A stretch of 64,000 nt of DNA, taken from NCBI GenBank assembly GCA_903842345.1, contig CAIMLR010000036.1, positions 248,001 to 312,000 on the forward strand, read 5' to 3'. The notes below the pieces were generated by a model that was not told where the DNA came from, made no database searches, and was given only the letters and a program-made list of their open reading frames with translations. The position numbers were made by a program, and so were the translations under genes. Source of the stretch: an uncultured Myxococcales bacterium. Lineage in GTDB: Bacteria; Myxococcota_A; UBA9042. Position 1 is the stretch's first letter. Each line of letters begins with the position of its first letter. Of the stretch, positions 16,153 to 25,363 are shown in pieces.

Positions 16153-17544
16153 TCACGGATCGCGGTCGTCGCGGGCATCGTAGAACATGGACGCCGCGGA
16201 CGGCAGGAAGCAGTTGTCGTTCTCGCTCAGCGACTGCACGGTGCGGTACGGCAGGTAGCCCAAATCCTGCATACAGCGGACGTCGATGTGCAGCGTGTAG
16301 AAGGTCTGCGCCGTGTCCGACGAATACAGCCCCGGCTTGTCCATCGGCATCCCGTACATCATGAACTGCCGCGCGATGTTGCGGAAATTCGTCGTCGTGT
16401 GGCGGGCATGCGGATCGACCAGGATCGCGTTCTCCGGGATCTGATAGGTCGCCATCAGGTACTTCTTCATCTCCAGCGCTTCCGCATACGGCGTCGTGTC
16501 GGACGGATGCACGTGGCCGCCTGTCAGCATGATGAACGGCGCCAAACCCGCCTGGAACCGCGACGCGATGACGTCGCAGTGCTCGCGGCCCAATTCGGAG
16601 AGCGGCGACGCGTCGTCCGGGCCCCAGCCAAGCCCGAGCACAACGGAGAACCGCCATTGGCTCCAATCGAGGGTCTTCATCCGCTCCAGCGCGAGCTTGT
16701 TGGCGCCGTCGGCGAGCGGCTCGTCACGACCCGCTTGATCCTGATTGATGCCTTTCATCAGGTCGATGGCGGTCCACAGCAGCGGCTCAAAGAACTGCAT
16801 CGCGTCCGGATGGTTCGTGGCAACCGCCGGCAAGCCGAGCAGCAGATTCGGATGATCCCCGGCAATACCGCCAAACGTCGACTGCAGCGTCGTCAGCGCG
16901 TCCACGGTCGCCGCCGCGATCAGCGCCTCGTCGCTCTTTGTGACATACGGCGCGTACCGCCCGCTGGGCCGCAGGTGCTTCTGCGCCACCGTCGTCTTGG
17001 CCAACACTTTGCCAACCTGAGCCGCCGTCGCCGTGATCTCGTCCGGCGTCCACGTCACTTGCGGTCGCAGGCACGCTTCTTGCGCCGCCGTTTCCGCCGC
17101 CGCGCACGTATCATCCTTGGGCAGACAAGTCGCCGTCGGCGCGCATTTCGCCGCCGCCAACCGCAGGCGCGACTCGCGGTCCTGTGCCAATGCCAGCAGC
17201 GTCGGATCCGCCAGCAGCGCGGCCTTCGCTTCCGGGACTTGCTGCAGCACCGTCAGCAGGTACCAGTTCTTGTCCTGGACAAAGCTCCAGGTCGACTGCG
17301 GCTGCGTGTGCAGGAGCGGGTAGTTGCGGTCATAGCCCAGCATGTCGACGGGCGCGGGTGGCAAGCAGAGCGTCGGTTGCAGGTCCGGAAAGGCCACGGA
17401 GACGTCGCTGGCAATGTCGACTGCGGCATCGCCGGTGACAACGTCGGAGGAATCGGCGGCGCTGACCACGTCGTCGTCCGTTGCGGTGGCTTTGGCGCCG
17501 CACGCGGCAAGCAGGAGGAATCCAAGAAGGTGCAATCGTTTCAC
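16153..17544 (-). CDS. DUF218 (YdcF/SanA-like) lipoprotein
   Basis: Exported lipoprotein of 463 residues. The GTG at 17544 is the likely start: GGAG lies 6 nt upstream and the product opens VKRLHLLGFLLLAACGAK, a clear lipoprotein signal. An acidic linker (TATDDDVVSAADSSDVV and following) precedes the body. The C-terminal half holds a DUF218 domain (YdcF/SanA/ElyC family): FSVVLGLGWGPDD, then ASRFQAGLAPFIMLTGGHVHP, EALEMKKYLMATYQIPENAI and ARHTTTNFRN. These match the family pattern of a VVLG strand, a GG turn and E..A...Y....GVP. Family members are linked to cell-envelope maintenance but no reaction is established. The N-terminal 230 residues are not recognised. Confidence 0.72.
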   Translation of the reverse strand: MKRLHLLGFLLLAACGAKATATDDDVVSAADSSDVVTGDAAVDIASDVSVAFPDLQPTLCLPPAPVDMLGYDRNYPLLHTQPQSTWSFVQDKNWYLLTVLQQVPEAKAALLADPTLLALAQDRESRLRLAAAKCAPTATCLPKDDTCAAAETAAQEACLRPQVTWTPDEITATAAQVGKVLAKTTVAQKHLRPSGRYAPYVTKSDEALIAAATVDALTTLQSTFGGIAGDHPNLLLGLPAVATNHPDAMQFFEPLLWTAIDLMKGINQDQAGRDEPLADGANKLALERMKTLDWSQWRFSVVLGLGWGPDDASPLSELGREHCDVIASRFQAGLAPFIMLTGGHVHPSDTTPYAEALEMKKYLMATYQIPENAILVDPHARHTTTNFRNIARQFMMYGMPMDKPGLYSSDTAQTFYTLHIDVRCMQDLGYLPYRTVQSLSENDNCFLPSAASMFYDARDDRDP

Positions 17545-17591
17545 GCCAAGCTCCAACGACGCCGATGGCGCCAGTTCACGCAGCGTAGCCG

Positions 17592-18998
17592 TCACGGCTG
17601 GGCAGGGTCAATCGGCTTGCGGAACTGGCCCGCCGCCTGCAGCAGCAACACGAGGAGCAGTGGGTCGATGGCGAAGCGGAAGCGGTTGTTCTCCCCGTAC
17701 TCCAGCAGCGTCCCGGCCAGCGTGACCCACAGCACCGTTCCAGTCAGGAACGCCGCGAGCAAATCGTCCCGCGCGAGCGGCACCGTGACCGTGCGCGCAA
17801 GCAGCGCGTGCAGCCCCGCGACCAGGGCCAGCAGCACCGCCAGCAGCATCGGCAGCGCCGAGTCGCCCGGCCGTAGAACCAGGTTGTAGGCGTCCTCCAA
17901 CGGCGCCAATTTCTCGCGATTATCGTGCAACTGCGCGTTGTGGTTGGTCGTTTCCAGATAGATGCGCGCGCCGTCGCCGACGCGGGTCAGGTAATCGCCG
18001 GGAAAGTGGCCGATGAAATACAGGCTGTCCTGCCGCAGCGCATGGGCGACCCGCACGTACTGCAGGTTGTTGAAGTTGTCGCCATCGAGCGCCGGAATCC
18101 CCGTCGGCGGTTGCGGCGGCAGCAGCGCGCCGTATTCCTTGAGCGGACGGAATGGACCGATGCGCGCGAACGGCGTCAGGTCGCCCTTGGCGATCGCCGT
18201 TTCAAGCAGCGGGTCCGGCAGCGCGGTCACAGTGGCGCGCGCCAGGTTCATGCCCAGCCAGGACGACGTGGAAAAGTCACCGCACAGGAGCTGATTCTTT
18301 GCCATCCACAGCAGGACCAGCAGCAGCGGCAGCAGGATCGCGCGCAACACGCGGCGATCCAGAGGCTGACGTTTGCGCCATCGGCTGAGGGCGTACAGCG
18401 CAACGACGAGCAGCAGCCACAGCGGGTGGAACGCCGCGCGCGCCAGCATCAGGACCGTCACCGCGCCGCTCCAGAGCCACAGCGCGCCCGGCCGATGCGC
18501 GACCCGGAACTGCGCAAGCGCGAGCGCGGCCAACAGCAGGAGCCCCGCCTCCCACAGCGCGTAGAAGAGCCAGTTCTCGTGGGTCGCGAGACTCGGGTTC
18601 AGGCTGAACAGCACAAGCGCCGCGACAACCCAGGGCCGCGGCACCGCCAGCGCGATGAGGATGCGGAACAGCGCGAGGTGCATGGCCAGCGAGAGCGCGA
18701 GGAAGGCGCCGTGGAAGAACGCCGCCGGATCGCCAAACAGCTGCACGCCGACGCCGAGGAACGCGTTGAAGAGCGGCGGCTGGGCGTGCAGGTACCAGAG
18801 GCTGCGGAGGAGGTCGGTGCGCAGCAGTTCGGTGGGCAGAAACTGCCAGTAGCGATCCAAACCCGTCGCGTCAAAGTGCACGCCGAGGTGGGCAAACACC
18901 AGCCGACTGACGATGAAGCACGTCAGCACCTCCAGCAGCCCCCAGACGCGGTTGGCTGCGCGCAAGCGGTGCATGGGCTGGAGCAGGGAAATCGCCAT
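17592..18998 (-). CDS. Polytopic membrane protein, GT-C glycosyltransferase-like
   Basis: Integral membrane protein of 468 residues with about 10 hydrophobic segments and an early Asp-containing extracytoplasmic loop (GVHFDATGLDRYWQFLP). The H-x-Q-PPLFN motif (YLHAQPPLFNAFLG) near residue 70 resembles the first-loop region of GT-C/PMT-type glycosyltransferases, which use polyprenyl-phosphate sugars. A large extracytoplasmic segment follows (about 240-350). No exact family is recognised. It ends 47 bp before the DUF218 lipoprotein gene and starts 9 bp after the M28 peptidase stop, so the three minus-strand genes may form one transcript concerned with the envelope. Confidence 0.6.
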   Translation of the reverse strand: MAISLLQPMHRLRAANRVWGLLEVLTCFIVSRLVFAHLGVHFDATGLDRYWQFLPTELLRTDLLRSLWYLHAQPPLFNAFLGVGVQLFGDPAAFFHGAFLALSLAMHLALFRILIALAVPRPWVVAALVLFSLNPSLATHENWLFYALWEAGLLLLAALALAQFRVAHRPGALWLWSGAVTVLMLARAAFHPLWLLLVVALYALSRWRKRQPLDRRVLRAILLPLLLVLLWMAKNQLLCGDFSTSSWLGMNLARATVTALPDPLLETAIAKGDLTPFARIGPFRPLKEYGALLPPQPPTGIPALDGDNFNNLQYVRVAHALRQDSLYFIGHFPGDYLTRVGDGARIYLETTNHNAQLHDNREKLAPLEDAYNLVLRPGDSALPMLLAVLLALVAGLHALLARTVTVPLARDDLLAAFLTGTVLWVTLAGTLLEYGENNRFRFAIDPLLLVLLLQAAGQFRKPIDPAQP

Positions 18999-19007
18999 CG
19001 TGTTCGG

Positions 19008-20441
19008 CTACTCCCCCAGCTCGCCGGGCCACTGTGCCAGGACGTAGGCAAGCGCCGCGAACAGCGCTTCACCCTCAGCGAGCAGCGCCGGGTCGACCTT
19101 GTCGAGCGTGTCCGCCGCCGTGTGGTGGTAGTCGAAATACGTGGAACTCTCCATGACGAGGCCGACCAGCGGCACGTTGGCCGACTTCAGCGCCGCGACG
19201 TCCGCGCCCGAGCCAGCTTGGCGAATCGCCAGCCGCATCTGCGGCAACAGCGCCACAAGCTGCGCCAACTGCAACGCCGCCTTGGCCTGCTGCTCGGCGT
19301 CCTCGATTTCCACGGTCAGCGCCTCGGGCTGGAATGCGCCTGAATCGGCTTCCAACGCTGCGACGTGGTGCGCCAGCTCGCCGGCATGCACCTGCGCGTA
19401 CGCCTTGGCGCCCGCGAGGCCATTCTCCTCGTTTGTCCACAGCACCACGCGGATCGTCCGCCGCGGCTGGATCCCCAGCCGATTGAGCAGGGCCACGGCT
19501 TGCATCGCCATCACGCAACCAGCGCCGTCATCGTGCGCGCCCTGCCCCACATCCCAGGAATCCAGGTGCCCGCCGATCACCACGACCTGCTCCGGCGACT
19601 CCCGCCCCGGCAGCTCAGCCAGCACGTTGGCGCTCATGGCCGTCCCCACCGTCCGCGCTTGCATCTTCAGCCGCACAGTCACCGTTTCGCCGTGCGCCGC
19701 CAAGCGGCTCAACAGCGCGGCGTCTTCCGTCGCAATGGCCGCCGCCGGAATCGGGGGAGCCGCCTCGTCATAGCGGGTATTGCCGGTGTGCGGGGTCGCC
19801 AGGCTGCGCGCCGTGACCGACCGCACCAACACCGCGACCGCGCCCAGCTTGCCCGCGAGCGCGGCGCCATGGCCACGAAACCGCACGGTCTCACCGTAGT
19901 GCGCGCCGGACTCCGGCGTGTAGGCCGGCATCGGATTGTCAAACAGGACGATGCGCCCGGGGACGCGGTCGGCCAGCGCTTTGAGCTCCTGCTCGTCGTG
20001 GACAACCACGACTTCAGCGACGAGGCCATCGGGCGGCGTCGCCACCGAGCCACCCAGTCCCAGCATCGTCAGCGCCGCCGACCGCGGCGTCAGCAATTCC
20101 AGGGATTCCTGCCCGCGCAGCCAGTGGGTCACAGTGACCGGCTCCGCGTGCACGTTGGCGAGGCCATCCGCGCGCAGGACCGCTTGCGCCCACGCGACCG
20201 CGCGCTCAAGACCTGGGGATCCAGACAGGCGATTGCCAATGCCATCGCACAAGCGCGTCAGCTTCTCAAAGGCGCCGCGATCGGCGCGCGCGGCGGCCAC
20301 GATCCGCGTCAGGTCCGCGGCGTAGGGCGCAAAGAGATCGGGGGCAACCGCCGGCAGCCGTGTTGGCGTCAACACGCGTGGCGCACTGCAGCCGAGGCAG
20401 CACAGGAACAGGCAGACGTGAAGGAAGAAGGGTCTCGGCAT
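19008..20441 (-). CDS. M28 family zinc aminopeptidase/carboxypeptidase lipoprotein
   Basis: Exported metallopeptidase of 477 residues, similar in layout to bacterial M28 aminopeptidases and carboxypeptidase Q. Signal MPRPFFLHVCLFLCCLGC puts the lipid Cys at 18. A PA-like insert lies between about 110 and 230. The co-catalytic zinc motifs are GGHLDSWD (His, Asp), AHDDGAGC (bridging Asp), TNEENGLAG (general base Glu and metal Glu), LEADSGAF and, near the C-terminus, YHHTAADTLDK (final His). All ligands are present, so the enzyme should be active. Likely role: degradation of peptides outside the cytoplasm. It is first in the minus-strand group with the GT-C-like and DUF218 genes. Confidence 0.9.
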   Translation of the reverse strand: MPRPFFLHVCLFLCCLGCSAPRVLTPTRLPAVAPDLFAPYAADLTRIVAAARADRGAFEKLTRLCDGIGNRLSGSPGLERAVAWAQAVLRADGLANVHAEPVTVTHWLRGQESLELLTPRSAALTMLGLGGSVATPPDGLVAEVVVVHDEQELKALADRVPGRIVLFDNPMPAYTPESGAHYGETVRFRGHGAALAGKLGAVAVLVRSVTARSLATPHTGNTRYDEAAPPIPAAAIATEDAALLSRLAAHGETVTVRLKMQARTVGTAMSANVLAELPGRESPEQVVVIGGHLDSWDVGQGAHDDGAGCVMAMQAVALLNRLGIQPRRTIRVVLWTNEENGLAGAKAYAQVHAGELAHHVAALEADSGAFQPEALTVEIEDAEQQAKAALQLAQLVALLPQMRLAIRQAGSGADVAALKSANVPLVGLVMESSTYFDYHHTAADTLDKVDPALLAEGEALFAALAYVLAQWPGELGE

Positions 20442-20504
20442 CGCACGCTGGAGCGTACGCGCGTTGCGAGCCGGGCGATACCGCCGAACGGCGCGCCCTG
20501 GCCC

Positions 20505-22028
20505 TCAGGCGCCGGTCAAATCGCTCAGCATGTGGCTCAAGGTATCCGGCAGCGGCTGCGCCCCAGTCAGTTGCGCGGGTGTCAGCGAGAACCCGCTGTC
20601 CACCAAACGCACGCGCGTTGTCGCGTTCTGGCCGTAGCGCGCCATCAGCCGTTCCAGCAGCTCGCGCGCCACCTTGCCGGAGTCCATCGCCGGCATCGGG
20701 TGCAGCTGCAACGCGAACCAGAACTGCTGACCGAGGGTAAAACTCCGGCCGTGGGCGCCCAGCAGGCTCGCCAGCCACCGCCGCTCTTCAGGCTGCTGCA
20801 GGCGCGACGGCGGCAGCTTCGCCGCCACGAGATAGCGGACGCCCTCCGCCATGGGCGCCAGCGCGTGCGTCCCGGACGGCGGAATCGGCCGCACGGGGGA
20901 AGTCTGGGTATGCGGCGCAAAACTGCCCGACGGCGATCGGAAGGTATCCTGCACCGGCTGCAGTGGCGGCTCCTGTGGCGGAAGCCAGGACGGCCGTGGC
21001 CAAGGCTCAGCGAGCGTCGGACCCTGCGCCGACTGCGGCGGCGGCTGCTGCTGCCAAACCTGCGGCTGTTGCAGCTGCGACTGGCGAATGGCCTGGGAGA
21101 TCGGTGATTCGCCGTCCGTGTGGACCATCGTCTCGCCGAACACGTCGACTTGGGTCGAGGGAGCCGCCTGCGCGGGCTCGGCGGCGACACGGTCCAGCGC
21201 CGCGATGAAATCCCCAGCCGTTGGCGGCCGCAGCGCCGGATCCGTCGCCAGCGCCGCTGACAGCAACAGCTGCAGGGACCGCGGCACCTGCGGCATGTGC
21301 GTGGGCGCCACGGCCGCGGGCGGTGGCTGCTGCAAACGGCGCAGGACCCCCGACATGTCCTGACCACCCTTGGCTGGACCCGCGTGCGGCAGGCCGCCGG
21401 TCAGCAGCTCAAACAGCATCAAGCCGGCTGCATAGAGATCGGCGCGCGCGTCGATCGCGTAACCCAGAAGCTGCTCGGGCGCCATGTAGGCCGGCGTGCC
21501 AATGACCGCGCCGGCACTCGTCAGCTGCGTACCCGCGTTGCCTTCCGTGGGCCGCGCGATGCCAAAATCGATGATCTTGACGAGTTCCGGAGTCCCCGGC
21601 GCGATCACGACATTGGCCGGTTTGAGGTCGCGGTGCAGGACATTGGCGGCGTGCATCGCCCCCAGGCCCGCGAGCACGCCGCGGACGATGTGCACCGCGG
21701 TCGGCCACGGCAACACCCGCAGCCGCCGGAGCCGCGCTCCAAGCTCTTCGCCATCGATGAACTCCATCGCGATGACCGGCAGGCCCTTGGCCGTCTGGCC
21801 AAAATCGAGAATCGCGACGATGTTGGGATGCCGCACGCGGGCCATCAGCTGGGCCTCGCGCTCAAAGCGCTTCTCCAGATCCGCGGACGTATTGGTGAGG
21901 ATCTTGAGCGCGACGACGAGCCCCAGCCGCTCGTGCCGACCGCGGTGCACCTCGCCCATACCGCCGCGACCGAGCACGCCCTCGACGATGTAGCGATCCA
22001 GAACCCGTTCGCCGATTTCCAGGGTCAT
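20505..22028 (-). CDS. Ser/Thr protein kinase with Gln/Pro-rich linker
   Basis: Bacterial Hanks-type kinase of 507 residues. The kinase domain covers about 13-280: GRGGMGEV, VALK Lys42, catalytic HRDLKPANV (Asp134), DFG (Asp154), GTPAYMAPE. Unlike the two receptor kinases upstream in this window it keeps the canonical HRD. A Gln/Pro-rich linker (about 300-385) leads to a C-terminal domain of about 120 residues (VRYLVAAKLPPSRL onward, VRLVDSGFSLTP) that is not recognised. No TM helix is evident, so it is cytosolic. It is last in an operon with the HD-GYP-like and all-alpha genes, starting 9 bp after the former. Confidence 0.92.
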   Translation of the reverse strand: MTLEIGERVLDRYIVEGVLGRGGMGEVHRGRHERLGLVVALKILTNTSADLEKRFEREAQLMARVRHPNIVAILDFGQTAKGLPVIAMEFIDGEELGARLRRLRVLPWPTAVHIVRGVLAGLGAMHAANVLHRDLKPANVVIAPGTPELVKIIDFGIARPTEGNAGTQLTSAGAVIGTPAYMAPEQLLGYAIDARADLYAAGLMLFELLTGGLPHAGPAKGGQDMSGVLRRLQQPPPAAVAPTHMPQVPRSLQLLLSAALATDPALRPPTAGDFIAALDRVAAEPAQAAPSTQVDVFGETMVHTDGESPISQAIRQSQLQQPQVWQQQPPPQSAQGPTLAEPWPRPSWLPPQEPPLQPVQDTFRSPSGSFAPHTQTSPVRPIPPSGTHALAPMAEGVRYLVAAKLPPSRLQQPEERRWLASLLGAHGRSFTLGQQFWFALQLHPMPAMDSGKVARELLERLMARYGQNATTRVRLVDSGFSLTPAQLTGAQPLPDTLSHMLSDLTGA

Positions 22029-22037
22029 CGCTTCCTG

Positions 22038-23333
22038 CTACGCGCGCGCCTGGCCGACCGCCGCCTGAAGCCGAACTGGCTGCTGCGGCTCGACCATTTG
22101 CCCCTGCACCAGCACCATCGGGCGCCACGGATCACCCGACGGGCCGGGCTCCAATACCACACCCACCCGACCGTCCGCCAGCCGCACGCGGGCACCCGGC
22201 GGCAATTCACCCACCGTCGCCACAAGCGCGCGCAGCCAAGCGGGGTCAAGCTGCGACTGCGCTTCCGCCAGCGCACCCGCCAGCAAATCCGCCAGCGACA
22301 ACTGCACACTTTGCTTGTCGTTTTGGCGACGCCGCTCGAGTTCATAGAGCACATCGATGAGGCCAATCGCGCCGACCCAGCGCCCGTGGAACGCGGTCCG
22401 CCGATGAACGGCGTTGAGCAGCGCACACACGCGAATGCGATGCCGCGCCGCGCCGCCCGCCGACTCCAGCGTCGTGGCCAGCAACCACGGCAGGCCGGTG
22501 GCGGCGGCTTCCTGCATCGTCAGCGCGTTGTTGGTCGCCATGCCAAAGACGCCGAGGACCAACGCCGCATGGCCCGCAGCGCGTGTGGTTCCCGCCAACG
22601 AGCCCATTTCCCGCAAGACTGCAACGACGCGCATCGTCACCGCCACGGCGCGACGCCCGGGCGACCACGGCGCAGGTGCGAGTTCCAACGCCCGATCCGC
22701 CGCGGCCGAATCGACTTCCAGCGCCCGCTCCAGACGGCGCACCACACCGACGCCCGCGGTCCAATGCCAGGGCGCGTTGCGATCGGCCACCAGCCGTTCC
22801 GCCTCAGCGATCGCCAGCGCCAACTGCGTCACGGCAAAAAGGTCGGCGTCGATCGCCTGGGACTCCGCTCCCCAGCCCGCGCCGGCGATCTCCCGCCAGG
22901 AAAGCCCGCTCAGCGCCAGCGACTCCAGCCAATCGGTCGGCCCTTGGGCGCCGCGCGCGAGGACCTGCGCGAACTTCAGCAACTCCGCGGGCCCCGGAAT
23001 CGCCTCAAACGACAGTTCCTGCACGCCACAATGGCTCATCGCCCGCGACAGGACTTGCGAGCGCTGAAAACCTTCCAAATCCAGCGGCAGCAGCGTTCGA
23101 TCGCGGAACGTCGCCTCCCGGACGAATTGCAGGGAAAACGGCGGCTTGGCGTTGGCCACAGCGTCGCGCATCGTGCCCGCGCCTTCCAGTGCCTGCGGAT
23201 GCGTCGTCCCCAGCGTGCCGACCGTCTTGATGAGCACGAAGAGGCGCTCAAGCAGCGCGACCGTCGGCGTATTGTCGGTGTGGTCAAAGACGCCGGACTG
23301 CGCCGTTTCGAGCGTTTGACTTGCTTGACTCAA
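22038..23333 (-). CDS. Degenerate HD-GYP-like protein
   Basis: Protein of 431 residues. The C-terminal part resembles HD-GYP cyclic-di-GMP phosphodiesterases: a helix RIRVCALLNAVHRRTAF in the position of the usual DAYDALT helix, then LDPAWLRALVATVGELPPGA and RVRLADGRVGVVLEPG. The last two segments match the familiar end of HD-GYP proteins. The HD and GYP catalytic motifs are not visible, so it is probably catalytically dead and may act as a binding or scaffold protein. Its start overlaps the upstream gene by 4 bp (ATGA) and it is followed after 9 bp by a kinase gene, indicating a tightly coupled three-gene signalling operon. Confidence 0.6.
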   Translation of the reverse strand: MSQASQTLETAQSGVFDHTDNTPTVALLERLFVLIKTVGTLGTTHPQALEGAGTMRDAVANAKPPFSLQFVREATFRDRTLLPLDLEGFQRSQVLSRAMSHCGVQELSFEAIPGPAELLKFAQVLARGAQGPTDWLESLALSGLSWREIAGAGWGAESQAIDADLFAVTQLALAIAEAERLVADRNAPWHWTAGVGVVRRLERALEVDSAAADRALELAPAPWSPGRRAVAVTMRVVAVLREMGSLAGTTRAAGHAALVLGVFGMATNNALTMQEAAATGLPWLLATTLESAGGAARHRIRVCALLNAVHRRTAFHGRWVGAIGLIDVLYELERRRQNDKQSVQLSLADLLAGALAEAQSQLDPAWLRALVATVGELPPGARVRLADGRVGVVLEPGPSGDPWRPMVLVQGQMVEPQQPVRLQAAVGQARA

Positions 23334-25093
23334 GGCTTCCGCTCCTTGCGCAGTTCCGCCAACCGGGCGCGCATCGCTTCCGTGTCCATCAGCTCAGAAA
23401 AGCGCCACTTCAACGCTTCATCGGCCAACGGCGAGCGCGCCAGCACCTCCAGCAGCATCAACCGCACTTCCGGCGGCGCCTGCGTGCCGCGCATCAGACC
23501 GACCAACGGCGCCGCTGTGTTCTGCCGGACGGCGCCGGCGGCAACAAGGCGAATGGTCCGCAATTCCCAGCCGTCGGCCAGGGTCTCGACCAGCACGTCA
23601 ACAAGCGGCTTCGCGCCATTGGCACGCTCGGGCGCCAGCAGGATGCCCGTCAGCGTATGGCGCTCGCGGGGGCCCGTCTCGCGCAACAGCCGCGCCATCA
23701 GCGTGTCGAGGCGCGCGACCGTGCTCGCGGGCAAGCGCTGCACAAGCTCAAACGCCGCGTTCGTCGGGACCGTCGCGAGCACTACGCCCAACAGTTCGCC
23801 GTCCGCCTGCGCCTGGATCGCGATGCTCGCCAGGGACGTCCGCGCGCCGGGGGACAGCTTGGCGATGTCGATCATCTGGACGAACTTGCGGATCCCGACG
23901 GAGCTGGCAAGCCGCGCGGTGGCGATCTCAACGGCCGTGCCGCCCTTGGCGCTGTCCGCGAACGCCCGTTCGCACAAGCCGCGGGCAATACCGGTGGCGA
24001 ATTTTGCCGACTGGCCGGTCAACAAATGCAGAAGCCGCTGCAAGCCGGCCTCGGTCAGCGGCGAACGTTCCGCGATGGCGTCGCCCACCGGCTCATTTTC
24101 AAGCGCGGCTATCACTGCCTTTGCGTAGTCGTCCGGGTGCTGCGAGAGCGCAGCCACCAGGCCCAGGAAGTCGCTGTCAAACGACTCCGCCGCGACGCGC
24201 ACCAGTGACCGCGCGACTTGCGCGGGTGGCAGCGCCTTGCGCAACGCGGGATGCGCGAGCGCGAGGGAGATCTCCTGGCGCACCCAAAAAGCCGATTCAT
24301 CCACGGCCTTGCGCAGTTCCTCCGCTTCCTCCGCAGTCAGCCCGAGCCGCCCCGAGCGCGCCGCCGCGGCGAACGCATCCAGCGGCGTCTGGAATTCCTG
24401 CAGCAGCGCGGCCGCGTCCAGATCGCGGACCGTCACCTGCACATCGCTCGCCAGCGTCATCGCCATTTCCGCGCGCACCGCGCCGATGTGCAGCTTCTGC
24501 CGAGCGGGATCATCGGTCAGATCCAGCACTTCCGCGAAGCTTGTGTGCAGCTCCGCGTCGAAGCCCTCCAGGCCATCGGACCACAGCCAGTCGGCAAACT
24601 GCTCGAGCTGCCGCGGCACGAGCTTCAGTGCCGCGAGTTCCGCCGCCAGCGCATGCAAATCTTCAGGGCGACAGTCTTCCTGCGCCTGCACGCGGCGGAG
24701 GCCAGCCATGAAAGCGGGCAGCAGCCACCGGCCGTGGTCCTCATCCGCCGTCAGCGCCAGTTCATCGTCGACGCGGAGCGCCGTCGCCTCGATGTGGAGT
24801 GAGGGCCGCGGCTCCTGCATCAGGACGTCAAAAGTCCTGCCCACGGTCCCGGAGGTCATCGCGTTCTGCGTGCGGACGGTGCGAATCAGCGCGTCGACGG
24901 AGCCCGCGATCTGCCGGGCGCGGCTGCGATCGGCCAGAACGGTCGCGTCGGACATGCCGCGATACCCGCCAGATGGCCCACCGGGCCGCCCCGCGGGCTG
25001 GACGCCAGAACCGTAGGCAGCCGAGGCGGGACGCCCCAAAGGCGCGGGCACGCTCGCTGGGGCCGGCGGCGGGGGCTGTCGCTCGTCCGGCAT
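23330..25093 (-). CDS. Large all-alpha (HEAT-like) cytosolic protein
   Basis: Protein of 587 residues with no recognised catalytic motif. The first 50 residues are Pro/Ala/Gly-rich and probably disordered. The rest is Ala/Leu/Glu-rich with regularly spaced amphipathic helices, for example LTEAGLQRLLHLLTGQSAKF, ARLDTLMARLLRETG and TIRLVAAGAVRQNTAAPLVG. The later parts read like HEAT-type repeats. Likely role: scaffold or regulatory partner of the downstream degenerate HD-GYP protein and kinase, with which it overlaps (ATGA) and is surely co-transcribed. There is no signal peptide or TM segment. The biochemical function is unknown. Confidence 0.65.
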   Translation of the reverse strand: MPDERQPPPPAPASVPAPLGRPASAAYGSGVQPAGRPGGPSGGYRGMSDATVLADRSRARQIAGSVDALIRTVRTQNAMTSGTVGRTFDVLMQEPRPSLHIEATALRVDDELALTADEDHGRWLLPAFMAGLRRVQAQEDCRPEDLHALAAELAALKLVPRQLEQFADWLWSDGLEGFDAELHTSFAEVLDLTDDPARQKLHIGAVRAEMAMTLASDVQVTVRDLDAAALLQEFQTPLDAFAAAARSGRLGLTAEEAEELRKAVDESAFWVRQEISLALAHPALRKALPPAQVARSLVRVAAESFDSDFLGLVAALSQHPDDYAKAVIAALENEPVGDAIAERSPLTEAGLQRLLHLLTGQSAKFATGIARGLCERAFADSAKGGTAVEIATARLASSVGIRKFVQMIDIAKLSPGARTSLASIAIQAQADGELLGVVLATVPTNAAFELVQRLPASTVARLDTLMARLLRETGPRERHTLTGILLAPERANGAKPLVDVLVETLADGWELRTIRLVAAGAVRQNTAAPLVGLMRGTQAPPEVRLMLLEVLARSPLADEALKWRFSELMDTEAMRARLAELRKERKP

Positions 25094-25363
25094 CGGGACT
25101 CCAGTCCAGAAAAAGGGGAAGCATTGGCAATCCGGCGTCCTGCCGGCTTCTGCGGAAACGTTTCACAGGGGTCGCAACCGACTCCAATTTGCACGCCATG
25201 GCGATTGACGGGAGTCTGACCACGCGCCCCTCGGGCGTCAAGCACGACGGGCCCGCGGACGGGCGCGAGGCGACGGCGAACAAGTGGGTATTCGCGATCG
25301 GCGAGGCCGGCGAAATGGCGCCCAAGCAAACTGTGAAATTATGGCAACGCGGCCAAATGCGCG

